In this document: positions 35,171 to 45,732 of the stretch, one piece after another | Position numbering within the stretch: the first letter of the stretch is position 1 | Layout of the letters: every line of letters starts with the position of its first letter | NCBI RefSeq assembly: GCF_001989455.1 | Contig: NZ_CP018346.1 | Span: forward strand, 744,001 to 808,000 | Direction of reading: 5' to 3' | Length of the DNA: 64,000 nt | Source: Prochlorococcus sp. RS04 | GTDB lineage: Bacteria > Cyanobacteriota > Cyanobacteriia > PCC-6307 > Cyanobiaceae | The notes under the pieces: model-generated | Seen by the model: only the letters and a program-made list of their open reading frames with translations | What the model was told of the DNA's origin: nothing | The model's database searches: none | Program-made: the position numbers and the translations under genes

Positions 35171-36280
35171 ATGGCACAAGATACCAAAAATTCAATATTA
35201 ATCATTGGCGGTGGACTTTTAGGTTTATCTATTGCTTATGAATTTTCTAGAAATAACTTCAAAGTTTTAGTTTTAAGCAAAAACAGAAATGAATCAGCTG
35301 GATTTGTTGCTGCAGGAATGTTAGCTACTCATGCCGAAGGACTTGAGGATGAATTACTAAAATTTGGCCAAGAAAGTCAAAATCTAATTCCAAAGTGGAT
35401 AAAAAGTATTGAACAAGATAGTAATATTAGATGCGGTTTAAAACAATGTGGCATAGTAGTTCCTTTTAAAAACAAAGAAGATCTTGAAGAGTTTCCCACT
35501 TATGAATATGGAAAATATTTAAATCACAAAGATCTTCAAACAGAAATTAATGGAATGAATTCAATTTGGAAACATGGTTTACTTTTTGAACAAGATGGGC
35601 AAATAGATAACCGAAGAAGACTAATGCGTGCTCTTGAGAGAGCATGCTCCTTGCATGGAGTCGAATTTCAAGAGGGATCAGAAGTAGAGGATTTAACATT
35701 CGAAAAAAACAAAATTACAGGTGCAAAAGTTTTATGTGCCACTGGGGAAATAAAAAAAATTAACTGCGAAAAAGCAATTATATGCAGCGGTGCTTGGAGT
35801 AAAAAAATTTTTAATAAGATTCCAGTCTTTCCTGTAAAGGGACAAATGCTATCAATACAAGGTCCAACAAATTTTTTGAAAAGGGTTATTTTTGGTCCAA
35901 AAACTTATCTAGTTCCCCGTGATGATGGACTCATTATAGTTGGAGCAACAGTTGAAAAAGATTCAAAATTTAATCAAGGTAATACTCCTAATGGAATAAA
36001 ACAACTGCAAGAAGGCATTCTCTCCTTATTGCCAGAAGCTATTAATTGGCCACAAATGGAACATTGGTGGGGATTTAGACCTTGCACACCAGATCTAAAA
36101 CCAATAATTGGAAAATCAAAAATTGAAAATCTTTTTATAGCTACAGGGCATTACAGAAATGGAGTTTTATTTTCTGCAATAACAAGTGATCTTCTTTTGA
36201 AAATAGTTCAAAATAAAAATCTCAAAAAAATAGAAAAAAGCTTTCTAGAAAAATTTAGTTTAGATAGATTTGCGATTTAA
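35171..36280 (+). CDS. thiO: FAD-dependent glycine oxidase-like enzyme (ThiO family)
   Basis: A 369-residue D-amino-acid-oxidase-fold protein. The FAD-binding loop is IIGGGLLGLSIAYEF (near the N-terminus), FVAAGMLATHAEG matches ThiO, and the C-terminal WWGFRPCTPDLKPIIGKS and TGHYRNGVLFSAIT are the second FAD/substrate region. ThiO makes the dehydroglycine for the thiazole of thiamine. In many cyanobacteria it is fused to ThiG; here it is alone. Start ATG 35171, divergent from gatB. Confidence 0.88.
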   Translation: MAQDTKNSILIIGGGLLGLSIAYEFSRNNFKVLVLSKNRNESAGFVAAGMLATHAEGLEDELLKFGQESQNLIPKWIKSIEQDSNIRCGLKQCGIVVPFKNKEDLEEFPTYEYGKYLNHKDLQTEINGMNSIWKHGLLFEQDGQIDNRRRLMRALERACSLHGVEFQEGSEVEDLTFEKNKITGAKVLCATGEIKKINCEKAIICSGAWSKKIFNKIPVFPVKGQMLSIQGPTNFLKRVIFGPKTYLVPRDDGLIIVGATVEKDSKFNQGNTPNGIKQLQEGILSLLPEAINWPQMEHWWGFRPCTPDLKPIIGKSKIENLFIATGHYRNGVLFSAITSDLLLKIVQNKNLKKIEKSFLEKFSLDRFAI

Positions 36281-36283
36281 ACT

Positions 36284-36742
36284 TTAATTTTCAGATCGCC
36301 ATTTAGAATCAGAAGTTTCCCACTCACATAATTCCTCTTCGTTAAACCACAGATCAATTTCAAATTTTGCTGTATCTTCTCCGTCAGAACCATGAATAAT
36401 ATTCCTCCCAATATCAATAGCTAAATCACCTCTAATTGTTCCAGGCTCTGCTTCCAGAGGTTTTGTTGCACCTATTAATTTTCTGGCACTCAAAATAACT
36501 CCTTCGCCTTCCCACACCATTGCTACAACAGGTCCACTTGAAATAAAGTCTACTAAATCACCAAAAAAGGGTCTTTCTCTATGTACTCCATAATGATTTT
36601 GAGCAAGTTCTTTTGAAGGAATTAATTGCTTTAAACCAACCAATTTAAATCCTTTTTTTTCAAATCTGCCAATAATCTCAGAAACATATCCTCTTTGAAC
36701 TCCATCTGGTTTAATTGCAATAAAGGTTCTCTCTTTGGTCAT
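36284..36742 (-). CDS. ndk: Nucleoside diphosphate kinase
   Basis: A 152-residue NDK, standard length. The phosphohistidine is His117 in NIIHGSDG; the N-terminal [13 protein letters not shown] and [10 protein letters not shown] are family signatures. It transfers the gamma phosphate among nucleoside triphosphates. Convergent with the thiO-like gene with 3 bases between stops, and divergent from speA. Confidence 0.97.
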   Translation of the reverse strand: MTKERTFIAIKPDGVQRGYVSEIIGRFEKKGFKLVGLKQLIPSKELAQNHYGVHRERPFFGDLVDFISSGPVVAMVWEGEGVILSARKLIGATKPLEAEPGTIRGDLAIDIGRNIIHGSDGEDTAKFEIDLWFNEEELCEWETSDSKWRSEN

Positions 36743-36864
36743 TTAGTTAATAATCACTCTATGTATATTCAACTTTTGGGTGGTAACTTGGCAAGTAATC
36801 ATTAAAATAAAAGATATTGTTTTGAGTTATTTTCAAAAACATTTATTAATCACTAAGACATAAA

Positions 36865-38811
36865 TTGACCAATTTTGAGCCGAAAAAATTAAAGAATATT
36901 TGGACTATTGAAGATAGTATTTCGACTTATAACATAGATAAATGGGGAGATAAATATTTTTCTATAAATTCCAAAGGAAATATATCAGTCACTAAAGATA
37001 TAAAATCTGAAAATAAGATTGATCTTTTTAAACTTGTCAAAGAACTTAAGAGTAGAGAAATAAATCCTCCATTAATCATAAGATTTAATGATATCTTGAA
37101 AGATCGCATAAATGCATTACATGACTCTTTTTTAAAAGCAATAAAAACCTATAAATATAAGAACATTTATCAAGGCGTTTTTCCTGTTAAATGTAATCAA
37201 CAGAAAAATGTCCTAGAAAAGATAATAGAGTTTGGTAGCCAATGGAATTTTGGTTTAGAAGTAGGAAGTAAATCAGAACTATTAATTGGCCTTGCACTTC
37301 TTGAAAACCAAAATTCATTATTGATATGCAACGGATATAAAGATAAAAAATATATTCAGATTGCTACTTTGGCCAGAAAACTCGGCAAAAATCCAATAAT
37401 AGTCATTGAACAAAGAGATGAGGTAAAAAGAATTATTCAAGCAGTTCAAGAACTTAACGCGACTCCATTAATAGGGATTAGAGCAAAGTTATCAAGTAAA
37501 AGTAGCGGTAGGTGGGGTAAATCTATTGGGGATAATTCGAAATTTGGATTATCAATTCCAGAAATTATGTTGACAATAAAAGAACTAAAAGAAGCGAATC
37601 TTATCAACGAAATGCAATTGCTCCATTTTCATATAGGCAGCCAAATAAGTGATATTGCTGTTATCAAATACGCATTACAAGAAGCGAGTCAAATATATGT
37701 TGAACTATGCAAACTAGGAGCTCCAATGCAATATATAGATGTTGGTGGAGGATTAGGGATAGATTTTGATGGAACTAAAACCTCCTCAAACACCTCTACT
37801 AATTATTCTCTACAAAATTATGCTAACGATGTAATTGCAACTATTAAGGATTCATGTGAATTAAATAATATCAAGCATCCAACCATAATCTCAGAAAGTG
37901 GAAGAGCAATAATTAGTCATTGTTCAGTTTTAATTTTTAATGTCTTAGGAACAAGCCATGTCAGTTCCGAACTACAAATTTTTGATAACAAAAATCAACA
38001 ATTAATAATTGCAAATTTACTTGAAACTTTCTATGAATTAAAAAAACTTAAAAATAAAAAAATAAATTTATCTCAAATAATTGAACTATGGAATGATGCA
38101 AAAAAGTTTAAAGAAGATTGCTTAGTCGCTTTTAGATTAGGATTTTTAAGTTTAGCAGAAAGAGCTTATGCCGAAGAACTTGCTTGGGCTTGCGCAAAAG
38201 AAATTTCTAATAACCTGAATAATGATCAAATCAATCACCCTGATTTATCTGAAATTACAGAAACTCTTGCATCAACTTATTATGCAAATTTATCTATCTT
38301 TAAATCTATTCCCGATAGCTGGGCAATAAATCAGATTTTTCCAATAATGCCAATACATAGGCATTTAGAGGAACCTTTCTGCAAAGGCAATTTTGCAGAT
38401 TTAACTTGTGATTCAGATGGGAAACTAAATAATTTTATTGATGATGGAAAAATTAAATCATTACTAAATTTACATAAGCCAGAGGAAGGTAAAGATTATC
38501 TAATTGGAATTTTTATGACTGGAGCCTATCAAGAAGCATTAGGAAACTTGCATAATTTATTTGGCAGTACAAACGTTGTTCATATAGACATAAATCAAGA
38601 TGATTCATATAAGGTCAAAAATATAATTAAAGAGGACAGTAAATCTGAAATTTTACAATTATTAGATTACAGTTCAGCTTCTTTGGTTGAATCTATAAGA
38701 ATTAATACTGAATCAGCAATTGATCAAAAAAAATTAACTATTGAAGAAGCAAGGAAATTAATGGATCAAATCGAAATTAGTCTCAGAAAAAGTAGTTATT
38801 TATCAGAATGA
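36865..38811 (+). CDS. speA: Biosynthetic arginine decarboxylase
   Basis: A 648-residue PLP enzyme of the alanine-racemase-fold group. The PLP lysine is Lys109 in [22 protein letters not shown] and [14 protein letters not shown] bind the cofactor phosphate, and ESGRAIISH is the SpeA signature. It makes agmatine, the start of polyamine synthesis. Start is TTG at 36865. The last 16 bases overlap the convergent alaS gene. Confidence 0.95.
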   Translation: MTNFEPKKLKNIWTIEDSISTYNIDKWGDKYFSINSKGNISVTKDIKSENKIDLFKLVKELKSREINPPLIIRFNDILKDRINALHDSFLKAIKTYKYKNIYQGVFPVKCNQQKNVLEKIIEFGSQWNFGLEVGSKSELLIGLALLENQNSLLICNGYKDKKYIQIATLARKLGKNPIIVIEQRDEVKRIIQAVQELNATPLIGIRAKLSSKSSGRWGKSIGDNSKFGLSIPEIMLTIKELKEANLINEMQLLHFHIGSQISDIAVIKYALQEASQIYVELCKLGAPMQYIDVGGGLGIDFDGTKTSSNTSTNYSLQNYANDVIATIKDSCELNNIKHPTIISESGRAIISHCSVLIFNVLGTSHVSSELQIFDNKNQQLIIANLLETFYELKKLKNKKINLSQIIELWNDAKKFKEDCLVAFRLGFLSLAERAYAEELAWACAKEISNNLNNDQINHPDLSEITETLASTYYANLSIFKSIPDSWAINQIFPIMPIHRHLEEPFCKGNFADLTCDSDGKLNNFIDDGKIKSLLNLHKPEEGKDYLIGIFMTGAYQEALGNLHNLFGSTNVVHIDINQDDSYKVKNIIKEDSKSEILQLLDYSSASLVESIRINTESAIDQKKLTIEEARKLMDQIEISLRKSSYLSE

Positions 38812-41456
38812 CTATCAAATTTTTTTTTCAAGTAATTTTTAGCATAATCTAGAGCATCAGTTAACTTATCAATATCTTTAGCACCTGCCTGAGCAAAGTT
38901 AGGCTTTCCTCCTCCACCTCCCGAACAAATTTTTGCAATCTCATTAATTAATTTACCTGCATGCAATCCTATTTTTACTACGTCATCACCTAAAGAAACT
39001 ACAAATAACAACTTTTTAGTTTCTGGATTTGGTATTCCCCCAAGAATCACCATTGCTTTATTTCCTAAATGCGAAGTTAAATTAAGTGCTGCAGATTGCA
39101 AAGAATTCCCATCTAAGCCATCAATCTGATTAACTAAAATTGAAAAAGAATTTACTATTTCTGCGGATGATTTTATAGAAGAGTATTTAAAATATGCAAT
39201 TTCATCTTTCATTTTTTGTATCTCTTTATTCTTATTAATAAGCTCTGCTTGCAAATTATTAACCCTTTCAAAAAGTTGATTAGGATTTGCTTTCAACAAA
39301 TCACTTAGTTGATTTACTAAAGCATTTCTCTCACTGAAATAGTCTAATGCTGACTGGCCTGATAATGCTTCGATTCTTCTGACTCCAGCTGAGATTCCTT
39401 CCTCACTAATTATTTTGAAAGAACCTAATTCGGATGTGGTTTTAACATGTGTGCCACCACAAAGTTCCATTGAAACTCCAGGTACATTAACAACGCGCAC
39501 TTCATCATCATATTTTTCTCCAAACATGGCGACTGCACCCTTTTCAAGAGCCTCACTCTTAGACATATTTTTTATTTCTAAGGCATGATTTTCTATAATC
39601 CAAGAGTTAACTAAAGTCTCAATCTTAGAAATTTGATCTTTAGAAATAGGATTAGAGGAATTAAAGTCAAATCGTAATTTATTAAAGGCTACTAATGAAC
39701 CTTTTTGCCCAACGCTTTCATTGACAACTGATTTAAGTGCAGATTGTAATAAATGAGTAGCTGTATGATTTGCAGCAGCCTTAGCTCTATTAGAGGAACT
39801 AACATTAGTCTTAACTTTTTGTCCAATATTTAATATTCCTTTTTTGATCGTTCCATAATGCAAAAAAACATTTTTCTTCCGCATAACATTATCAACCAAG
39901 ACCTCTACATCTTTTGAAAATATCGTTCCAATATCACCAACTTGCCCACCAGATTCTCCATAAAAAGTTGTCTGATCAAGAACAATTAAAACTTTCTGAC
40001 CTTCACTTGCTTGCTTAACTAATGTTGAATCCAGGAATATACCCTTTATTTCGGCTTCCAAAAGGAGTGAATTATAACCATTAAAAACAGTTTTTTTAAA
40101 AAGATCTATTTCTCGCTCTAATGATCCCTCTAATGTCAAATCAATATTACTTGAAGCAGCTTTAGCTCTCTCTTTTTGTGCATTCATTTCTTCTTCAAAA
40201 CCCTTTACATCTACACTGATACTATTTTCTTCTGCAATTTCTACAGTAAGTTCTAGAGGAAATCCATAAGTATCATAAAGTTCAAAAGCTTTAAAACCAG
40301 AAATTAATTTCTGCCCTGAAGCAATTAACTCATCTAGCAATTTCTCTCCTCTTTCAAGAGTTTCCCTAAATCTTATTTCTTCAATTTTTATCTCATTCAA
40401 AATTAAAGCATTATTATTTTTTAAATCAGGATAATTATTTTGCATTAAATTGATCCCGACAGTAGCAACTTGGGGTAGAAATTCATTTGATATACCTAAT
40501 AATCTCCCGTGTCTGACCATTCTTCTAATAAGCCTTCTTAATATATATCCCCTGCCGAGATTACTTGCTGCTACTCCATCAGAAATTAAATGAATGACAG
40601 CCCTTGTATGATCACCAATGATTTTTAAAGAAATTTTATTTTTTTCACCTGAAGAAAAATAATCAATATTTGCAATCTCACAAATTTTTTGAATAATAGG
40701 AAAAATTAAATCTGTCTCATAATTATTTTGCTTTTTTTGTAGTATTTGAGCCATCCTTTCAAGACCCATTCCTGTATCGATATTTTTAAATTTTAAATCT
40801 GTCAATTTTCCATTGGTATCACGATTATATTGCATAAAAACAAGATTATAAAATTCAATAAAACGATCTCCATCTTCTAAATCAATATTCTGCAGACCCT
40901 TTTCAGGATGAAAATCATAATAAAGTTCTGAACAAGGTCCACATGGACCTGTTTTGCCAGATGACCAAAAATTATCTTCCTCACCTAGTTTCACTATCCT
41001 ATCTGGATGAATACCAATTTCATCTCTCCAAATTTTTGCAGACTCTTCGTCTTCGTGAAAAACACTCACAATTATATTTTCAACAGAAAGTTGATAAATA
41101 TTAGTAACTAATTCCCAAGCCCATTGAATAGCCTCTCGTTTAAAATAATCTCCAAAAGAGAAATTACCAAGCATTTCAAAAAAAGTGTGATGTCTAGCTG
41201 TAACTCCAACGTTTTCTATATCGTTTGTTCTGATGCACTTTTGGCTAGATGTAGCCCTTTTTGATGGTCTTTCTTTTAAACCTAAAAAAACTGGTTTAAA
41301 AGGTAGCATGCCTGCAATTGTGAGCATAACCGTAGGGTCATCTGGAATTAAAGATGCACTTGGAATGATTTTATGTAATTTTTCACTATAAAATTTTAGA
41401 AAAGCATTTCTTATCTCATCTCCAGTAACTATTTTTTTAATTAATTGAGATGTCAT
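38796..41456 (-). CDS. alaS: Alanyl-tRNA synthetase
   Basis: An 886-residue class II synthetase, full length. Catalytic motifs [19 protein letters not shown] and TGMGLERM; the editing-domain zinc site HTATHLL plus CGGTH, and the C-terminal DHHA1 domain with [16 protein letters not shown]. It charges tRNA-Ala, including the alanyl end of tmRNA. ATG start at 41456 with the family N-terminus ([12 protein letters not shown]). Confidence 0.97.
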   Translation of the reverse strand: MTSQLIKKIVTGDEIRNAFLKFYSEKLHKIIPSASLIPDDPTVMLTIAGMLPFKPVFLGLKERPSKRATSSQKCIRTNDIENVGVTARHHTFFEMLGNFSFGDYFKREAIQWAWELVTNIYQLSVENIIVSVFHEDEESAKIWRDEIGIHPDRIVKLGEEDNFWSSGKTGPCGPCSELYYDFHPEKGLQNIDLEDGDRFIEFYNLVFMQYNRDTNGKLTDLKFKNIDTGMGLERMAQILQKKQNNYETDLIFPIIQKICEIANIDYFSSGEKNKISLKIIGDHTRAVIHLISDGVAASNLGRGYILRRLIRRMVRHGRLLGISNEFLPQVATVGINLMQNNYPDLKNNNALILNEIKIEEIRFRETLERGEKLLDELIASGQKLISGFKAFELYDTYGFPLELTVEIAEENSISVDVKGFEEEMNAQKERAKAASSNIDLTLEGSLEREIDLFKKTVFNGYNSLLLEAEIKGIFLDSTLVKQASEGQKVLIVLDQTTFYGESGGQVGDIGTIFSKDVEVLVDNVMRKKNVFLHYGTIKKGILNIGQKVKTNVSSSNRAKAAANHTATHLLQSALKSVVNESVGQKGSLVAFNKLRFDFNSSNPISKDQISKIETLVNSWIIENHALEIKNMSKSEALEKGAVAMFGEKYDDEVRVVNVPGVSMELCGGTHVKTTSELGSFKIISEEGISAGVRRIEALSGQSALDYFSERNALVNQLSDLLKANPNQLFERVNNLQAELINKNKEIQKMKDEIAYFKYSSIKSSAEIVNSFSILVNQIDGLDGNSLQSAALNLTSHLGNKAMVILGGIPNPETKKLLFVVSLGDDVVKIGLHAGKLINEIAKICSGGGGGKPNFAQAGAKDIDKLTDALDYAKNYLKKKFDSHSDK

Positions 41457-41575
41457 TTATCCAGAACAAGAAGATTAAAAATTAAAGAAAAGCGTAATTT
41501 CGGTTATTTCGCAAAAATAATCACGCGGATTTATATTCTACATAACTAAAGTTATTTTATAACGAGATTTGTCCT

Positions 41576-43351
41576 ATGCTAGCCTCTGCCCAGACAAGTA
41601 ATTCTAAATTGGCACAAATAAATAACAAGTTGACAGTTCAATCTCAAAACTTCGCTATTGATTCTTGTGCCATAAGATCTCTGGATTGGGATCGCAGTAG
41701 ATTTGATATTGAATTTGGCTTAAGAAATGGCACTACTTACAATAGCTTTATTATTAAAGGTGAAAAACTAGCAATAATTGATACTAGTCACGCAAAATTC
41801 GAAGAATTATGGTTTGAAGAATTACTAAAAGAGGTAAATCCACAAGAAGTGGATTATCTAATTACAAGCCATACAGAACCTGATCATTCTGGATTAATAG
41901 GTAATCTTCTAGAATTAAACAAAAATATCACAGTAGTAGGATCAAAATTAGCTCTTAAGTTTATTGAAGACCAAATACATGTTCCCTTTAAGCGACTTGA
42001 AGTTAAAAGTGGAGAGTTTTTAAATCTCGGAACTAACCCTAATAGCGGTTTAGAACATAATATTGAATTTATTAGCGCACCAAATTTACATTGGCCAGAT
42101 ACAATTTTTTCATATGACCACAGCACTCATGTTCTTTACACATGTGATGCATTTGGACTTCATTATTGTTCCGATGAATTTTATGACACTGATCAAAAAG
42201 AAATATATGATGATTTTCGTTTTTATTACGATTGCCTAATGGGTCCAAACGCTAGAAGCGTTCTGCAGGCAATTAAAAGAATAGATAAGCTTCCTGAATT
42301 AAAAACAATAGCTGTAGGTCATGGGCCTTTGCTTCATAATCAAGTTAATTTTTGGAAAGGAAAATATCAAGAATGGAGTAGCAATAAAAGCAAAGGTAAT
42401 GATTTTGTATCAGTCTGCTATATCAGCGACTATGGTTATTGTGATCGACTAAGTCAAGCGATATCTCATGGAATAAGTAAAGCAGATGCACAAGTTCAAT
42501 TAATTGATTTAAGATCTTCTGACCCCCAAGAATTAACAGGTTTAATTTCAGAGTCAAAAGCAGTAGTTATCCCTACATGGCCAGTAGATTCAGATAATGA
42601 ATTAAAAGAATCCCTTGGTACTTTATTTGCAGCACTAAAATCAAAACAATTTACAGCTGTCTATGATGCATTTGGTGGAAATGATGAACCAATAGATTCT
42701 TTAGCAAGTAAATTAAGAGAACTCGGTCAAAAAGAAGCTTTCTCTCCTTTAAGAGTTAAAAACATTCCAGACCCTATTATCTACCAACAATTCGAAGAAG
42801 CTGGAACTGACTTAGGCCAATTGATCAACAAAAAGAAAAATATTGCCTCAATGAAGAGCCTTGATTCTAATTTAGATAAGGCGTTAGGAAGATTAAGTGG
42901 AGGATTATATGTAGTTACAGCTAGCCAAGGAGAAGGTTCTACATTTAGACAAAGTGCTATGGTCGCAAGTTGGGTGAGTCAGGCAAGTTTTTCTCCTCCA
43001 GGTATTACGGTTGCAGTAGCAAAAGATAGAGCTATTGAGTCATATATGCAAGTTGGAGAAGGTTTTGTTGTAAATATCTTGAGAGAAGACAACTATCAAA
43101 AAATGTTCAGACATTTTTTAAAAAGATTTGCTCCTGGAGCTGATAGATTTGCAGATGTAGATGTAATAAGCAACATTGCAGAAGGAGGACCAGTCCTATC
43201 AGATTCACTCGCCTTTCTAGATTGTAAAGTTAGTTCCAGACTGGAGACTCCTGACCATTGGATAATTTACGGAATTGTTGAAAATGGTAATGTCTCTGAC
43301 TTATCATGCAAGACAGCAGTTCATCACAGAAAAGTTGCTAATCATTATTAG
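41576..43351 (+). CDS. flv3: Flavodiiron protein Flv3-type (A-type, canonical metal site)
   Basis: A 591-residue three-domain protein: a metallo-beta-lactamase-like diiron domain (about 20-260) with canonical H-x-E-x-D-H in SHTEPDHSG (His99, Glu101, Asp103, His104); a flavodoxin domain (about 270-410; VCYISDYGYCDRLS); and a C-terminal flavin reductase domain. In cyanobacteria, Flv1 and Flv3 reduce O2 to water using electrons downstream of photosystem I, protecting it in fluctuating light. The canonical ligands favour Flv3 for this gene. Divergent from alaS. Confidence 0.9.
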   Translation: MLASAQTSNSKLAQINNKLTVQSQNFAIDSCAIRSLDWDRSRFDIEFGLRNGTTYNSFIIKGEKLAIIDTSHAKFEELWFEELLKEVNPQEVDYLITSHTEPDHSGLIGNLLELNKNITVVGSKLALKFIEDQIHVPFKRLEVKSGEFLNLGTNPNSGLEHNIEFISAPNLHWPDTIFSYDHSTHVLYTCDAFGLHYCSDEFYDTDQKEIYDDFRFYYDCLMGPNARSVLQAIKRIDKLPELKTIAVGHGPLLHNQVNFWKGKYQEWSSNKSKGNDFVSVCYISDYGYCDRLSQAISHGISKADAQVQLIDLRSSDPQELTGLISESKAVVIPTWPVDSDNELKESLGTLFAALKSKQFTAVYDAFGGNDEPIDSLASKLRELGQKEAFSPLRVKNIPDPIIYQQFEEAGTDLGQLINKKKNIASMKSLDSNLDKALGRLSGGLYVVTASQGEGSTFRQSAMVASWVSQASFSPPGITVAVAKDRAIESYMQVGEGFVVNILREDNYQKMFRHFLKRFAPGADRFADVDVISNIAEGGPVLSDSLAFLDCKVSSRLETPDHWIIYGIVENGNVSDLSCKTAVHHRKVANHY

Positions 43352-43367
43352 CTAAAAAGTTTTCAAA

Positions 43368-45170
43368 ATGTCAGAGATTAATATTAGCTTAATTGAAGAA
43401 AATCAAAACTTTTCACAATTTGAAATTGCTGAAAATTTCACTTGCATCAGATTTCTTGATCATAATAAAGAAAGATTTGAACTTGAATTTAATCTCGAAA
43501 AAGGAACATCATTTAACACTTTTTTGATAAGAAATAATGAAGAACTTTTTATTATTTATCCACCTGAAAAGCAATATTTAAATTCATTTAACAAGATAAT
43601 TTCTAACTTTTTTAATCATTTTAAATTAAAAAAAATTAACGTCATCTCTGGACATATCAATCCCCAGATAATAGAAACTATAAAAAACTTAAGTAAGCAA
43701 TTTAAAGACTTAACTATAACTTGCTCAAATCCTGGCTTTAAACTTATTAGTGAACTTTGGAATCAAAGAAATCCTAACTTAAAAGACTTCGTCGAAATTC
43801 AATTACCCGAAATTAACATAATCAAGAAAGAACTTTATTTAGAATTAGAAAACATTTCACTAGAGTTAATTCCTATTCCAACTGCACGTTGGCCTGGAGG
43901 ACTAATAATTTATGAACGTAATCAAGAAATACTCCTAAGCGAAAAAATTTTCTCTGCTCATATTGCATCTGAATATTGGTCTGAGACAAATCGAGTAAGT
44001 ACAGAAATTGATAGAAAACACTTTTATGATTGTTTGATGGCACCAATGTCTAATCAAGTGGTATCAATAACTGAAAAAATTGCAGATTATGACATCAAAA
44101 CTATTGCACCATTGCACGGTCCAGCTATCGAATATAGCTTAAAAAGCTTTTTAAATGACTATATTCGATGGGGTGAAAATCTCACAAGAAATAATCCTAA
44201 AATCGCTCTTATTTATGCAAGTGCTTATGGAAATACAGCTTCCATAGGGGATGCTTTGGCAAAAGGGATAAATAGAACCTCTGTTGAAGTAGAAAGTATT
44301 AATTGTGAATTTACATCAAATGATGTACTTATAAAATCTATCCAAAATGCTGATGGATATTTAATCGGATCTCCCACACTTGGGGGGCACGCCCCAACAC
44401 CTATTGTAAGTGCATTAGGGACATTATTATCAGAGGGCAACAGAGATAAACCAGTTGGGATTTTTGGAAGTTTCGGCTGGAGCGGTGAGGCGATAGATTT
44501 ACTTGAATCAAAATTAAAAGACGGCGGTTTTCACTTTAGTTTTGATCCTATAAGAATTAAATTCAGTCCAAATAAACCAAAAATTAAAGAGCTAGAAGAA
44601 ATAGGAACCCATTTTGGGAGAAAAATTATAAAAAAAGCTAAGAAAAAACCCAGAAAATCAGATACTGGGATGATTACAAGTAAAACGGATCCAAAGTTAC
44701 AAGCTCTTGGAAGAGTAATTGGTTCACTGTGTGTTCTAACTGCTTCTAAAGGAAAAGATGAGAATAATATCAGAGGAGCTATGCTTGCATCTTGGGTTAG
44801 TCAAGCAAGTTTTTCTCCACCAGGATTAAGTATTGCAGTAGCAAAAGATAGATCGGTAGAGTCTCTTCTGCAAATAGGAGATTCATTTGCGTTAAATATT
44901 TTAAGTGAAAAAGATTTTAAAAAACCTTTGAAAAGATTCACAAAGCCATTTGCACCCGGAGAAGATAGATTTGAAGGAATAAATATTGAATTAACTCCTA
45001 ATGAACAGATAATCATTCCTGAATCGCTCGCATGGTTAGATGCTTCTGTAAAAGAGAGAATGGAATGTGGAGATCATTGGGTAATTTACGCTGAAGTACT
45101 ACACGGTAATATACTAAAATCCGATAGTCTCACGGCAGTTCATCACCGCAAAACAGGTGCTAACTATTAA
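43368..45170 (+). CDS. flv1: Flavodiiron protein Flv1-type (non-canonical metal site)
   Basis: A 600-residue paralogue of the preceding gene with the same three domains, starting 16 bases after it. At the diiron motif it reads SGHINPQI: His96 stays, but the Glu, Asp and second His are replaced by Asn, Gln and Ile. Such loss is typical of Flv1-type partners, which depend on Flv3. The flavodoxin domain (LIYASAYGNTASIGDALAKG) and reductase domain (ASWVSQASFSPPGLS) are intact. Co-transcription with flv3 is almost certain. Confidence 0.9.
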   Translation: MSEINISLIEENQNFSQFEIAENFTCIRFLDHNKERFELEFNLEKGTSFNTFLIRNNEELFIIYPPEKQYLNSFNKIISNFFNHFKLKKINVISGHINPQIIETIKNLSKQFKDLTITCSNPGFKLISELWNQRNPNLKDFVEIQLPEINIIKKELYLELENISLELIPIPTARWPGGLIIYERNQEILLSEKIFSAHIASEYWSETNRVSTEIDRKHFYDCLMAPMSNQVVSITEKIADYDIKTIAPLHGPAIEYSLKSFLNDYIRWGENLTRNNPKIALIYASAYGNTASIGDALAKGINRTSVEVESINCEFTSNDVLIKSIQNADGYLIGSPTLGGHAPTPIVSALGTLLSEGNRDKPVGIFGSFGWSGEAIDLLESKLKDGGFHFSFDPIRIKFSPNKPKIKELEEIGTHFGRKIIKKAKKKPRKSDTGMITSKTDPKLQALGRVIGSLCVLTASKGKDENNIRGAMLASWVSQASFSPPGLSIAVAKDRSVESLLQIGDSFALNILSEKDFKKPLKRFTKPFAPGEDRFEGINIELTPNEQIIIPESLAWLDASVKERMECGDHWVIYAEVLHGNILKSDSLTAVHHRKTGANY

Positions 45171-45186
45171 TTTATTTATCTAATTT

Positions 45187-45711
45187 ATGACTGAAACAAA
45201 AGATTTAATAATCATTACGGCTAGTTGCGGTAAAAATTTAGAACTTTCTGAAAAATTCCTTGAAAAAAGTAATGAACTTAAAATAAGTTCAGAAATTTTA
45301 GATCTTACCACTCTTGATATTCCATTATTTAATCCAAGAATTCACAGCAAAGAAAATATCCCAAATGAAATAGAAGAATTGAAAAAAAAGCTTTTCAAGA
45401 TTGAAAAGTGGGTGATTTGTGCGCCTGAATATAATGGATCTATACCTCCCATTCTCTCCAACTTCATAGCATGGCTTTCTATTTCGGGGGATGACTTTAG
45501 GAATTTATTTAATGGTCAACCGATTGCAATAGCAACATTTTCTGGTGGTATAGGGTTAGAACTACTTACCTCATTACGCATCCAATTAGTTCATTTAGGA
45601 AGTCAAGTATTAGGGAGACAACTTTTGTCCTCATATAGTAAACCTATAGATACAAAAACTATAGAAGATATTATTCAAAGACTTTTACAAATGAAAAAAT
45701 TAAAAACATAA
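45187..45711 (+). CDS. NADPH-dependent FMN reductase family protein
   Basis: A 174-residue flavodoxin-fold protein with the family motif CAPEYNGSIPPILSNFIAWLS (key residues APEYNGS) that binds FMN. It begins 16 bases after flv1, so it is probably part of the flv3-flv1 operon; an electron-donating role to these flavoproteins is possible but only inferred. The N-terminal ITASCGKNLELSEKF is the nucleotide-phosphate loop. Confidence 0.87.
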   Translation: MTETKDLIIITASCGKNLELSEKFLEKSNELKISSEILDLTTLDIPLFNPRIHSKENIPNEIEELKKKLFKIEKWVICAPEYNGSIPPILSNFIAWLSISGDDFRNLFNGQPIAIATFSGGIGLELLTSLRIQLVHLGSQVLGRQLLSSYSKPIDTKTIEDIIQRLLQMKKLKT

Positions 45712-45732
45712 ACATTTAAAACCTAATAAATT

